A stretch of DNA of 64,000 nt. It comes from Metopolophium dirhodum (taxonomy: Eukaryota > Arthropoda > Insecta > Hemiptera > Aphididae). Positions 63,641-64,000 of the stretch are shown piece by piece. Within the stretch, counting starts at the first letter, position 1. Each line of letters begins with the position of its first letter. The notes beneath the pieces were generated by a model. That model was not told where the DNA came from, searched no databases, and saw only the letters and a program-made list of their open reading frames with translations. The DNA lies in contig NC_083562.1 in assembly GCF_019925205.1 (NCBI RefSeq), positions 15,066,001-15,130,000 on the forward strand, written 5' to 3'. The position numbers and the translations under genes are program-made.

Positions 63641-64000
63641 TTGCGTCTAAAATAACTGAAAATCCCCTTAAACGTTCCTGACAATTAGTCGTTATTTAGC
63701 ACTTTTTGACGCAGATGACGCATATGTGCTTCAATAAACTTTAGTCCAAGAGGTCATTGACGTGCTTGCGTTTTTACTTTTCGAAGAAGATATTTCAATC
63801 GCTGTCGCGTTATATTTATCAGGATTTATTTTTTTCTTCTGATTTTATTTTATATTTTATCCACCTGCGTTCCCCTCACTGAGGGTTATAATGTGCCACC
63901 GCGTTTTTTTTTTCAGTCAGCCGAACAAATTTAACTACGTGACCGAAATACATTGGAGATTTTAACGAAGTCGGCAGACTGGAAAGATGCTGTGACGTGG

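Larger units (their letters stand above)
59944..64000 (+). other. Start of intron 2 of Ddr (continues past the window)
   Basis: The sequence after the phase-2 donor is AT-rich. I found no exon continuing the discoidin domain before position 64000. The stretch holds an inverted-repeat candidate at 60511-60782, ATATC repeats at about 60200-60220, a GT-rich hairpin at 63187-63277 and a long inverted repeat at 63320-63640. Confidence 0.55.

Noticed and set aside
63917..64000. A possible third Ddr exon after a TTTTTTTTTCAG acceptor
   Set aside because: In the required phase it gives about 15 residues without DDR features and then a stop. The expected continuation of the discoidin domain is absent.

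Overview
The window looks like insect nuclear DNA, most likely aphid. It is strongly AT-rich, with very long non-coding stretches, GT/AG introns, LINE and hAT debris, and many copies of short motifs such as TAGGTACCTA and CTCAGAATCTAAA that I associate with aphid genomes. The organism call is inference from composition and repeats. There are no bacterial operons, no CRISPR array, and no rRNA or tRNA gene that I could support.

One protein-coding gene is supported, on the + strand: the 5' part of a discoidin domain receptor (DDR) tyrosine kinase gene. Its first coding exon (7234-7333) encodes a signal peptide and ends in phase 1 at a consensus donor. Its second coding exon (59841-59943) begins in phase 1 after a good acceptor and encodes the first 30 or so residues of the DDR discoidin (F5/8 type C) domain, then ends in phase 2. 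The intron between them is about 52.5 kb and fills most of the window. The rest of the discoidin domain, the transmembrane segment and the kinase lie beyond the right edge. The leader upstream of the ATG carries two sizeable upstream ORFs, one of which stops by overlapping the main start codon.

The giant intron holds decayed transposable elements. These are a 5'-truncated Jockey-type LINE tail with a perfect 13-bp target duplication (29895-30317), a frameshifted R1-like LINE reverse transcriptase relic with a near-perfect 11-bp target duplication (57020-58960), a hAT-type MITE with an 8-bp target duplication (8666-9239) nested in an older aphid repeat, other copies of that repeat family, and several weaker MITE candidates. 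It also holds microsatellites, about a dozen G+C-richer islands that stand out from the AT-rich background, and a diverged direct duplication of non-coding sequence (46220-46458 and 47036-47306). The islands are plausible regulatory elements of the receptor gene or of a neighbour, but nothing here proves it.

Region by region: 1-7080 is upstream AT-rich DNA. 7083-7333 is the leader plus coding exon 1. 7334-59840 is intron 1 with repeats and islands. 59841-59943 is coding exon 2. 59944-64000 is the start of intron 2, with a long inverted repeat at 63320-63640. I saw no convincing novel multi-gene system. The observations most worth a second look are the gene architecture (huge intron, uORFs), the duplicated non-coding block, the palindrome-bearing island at 49.3 kb and the long hairpin near the right end.
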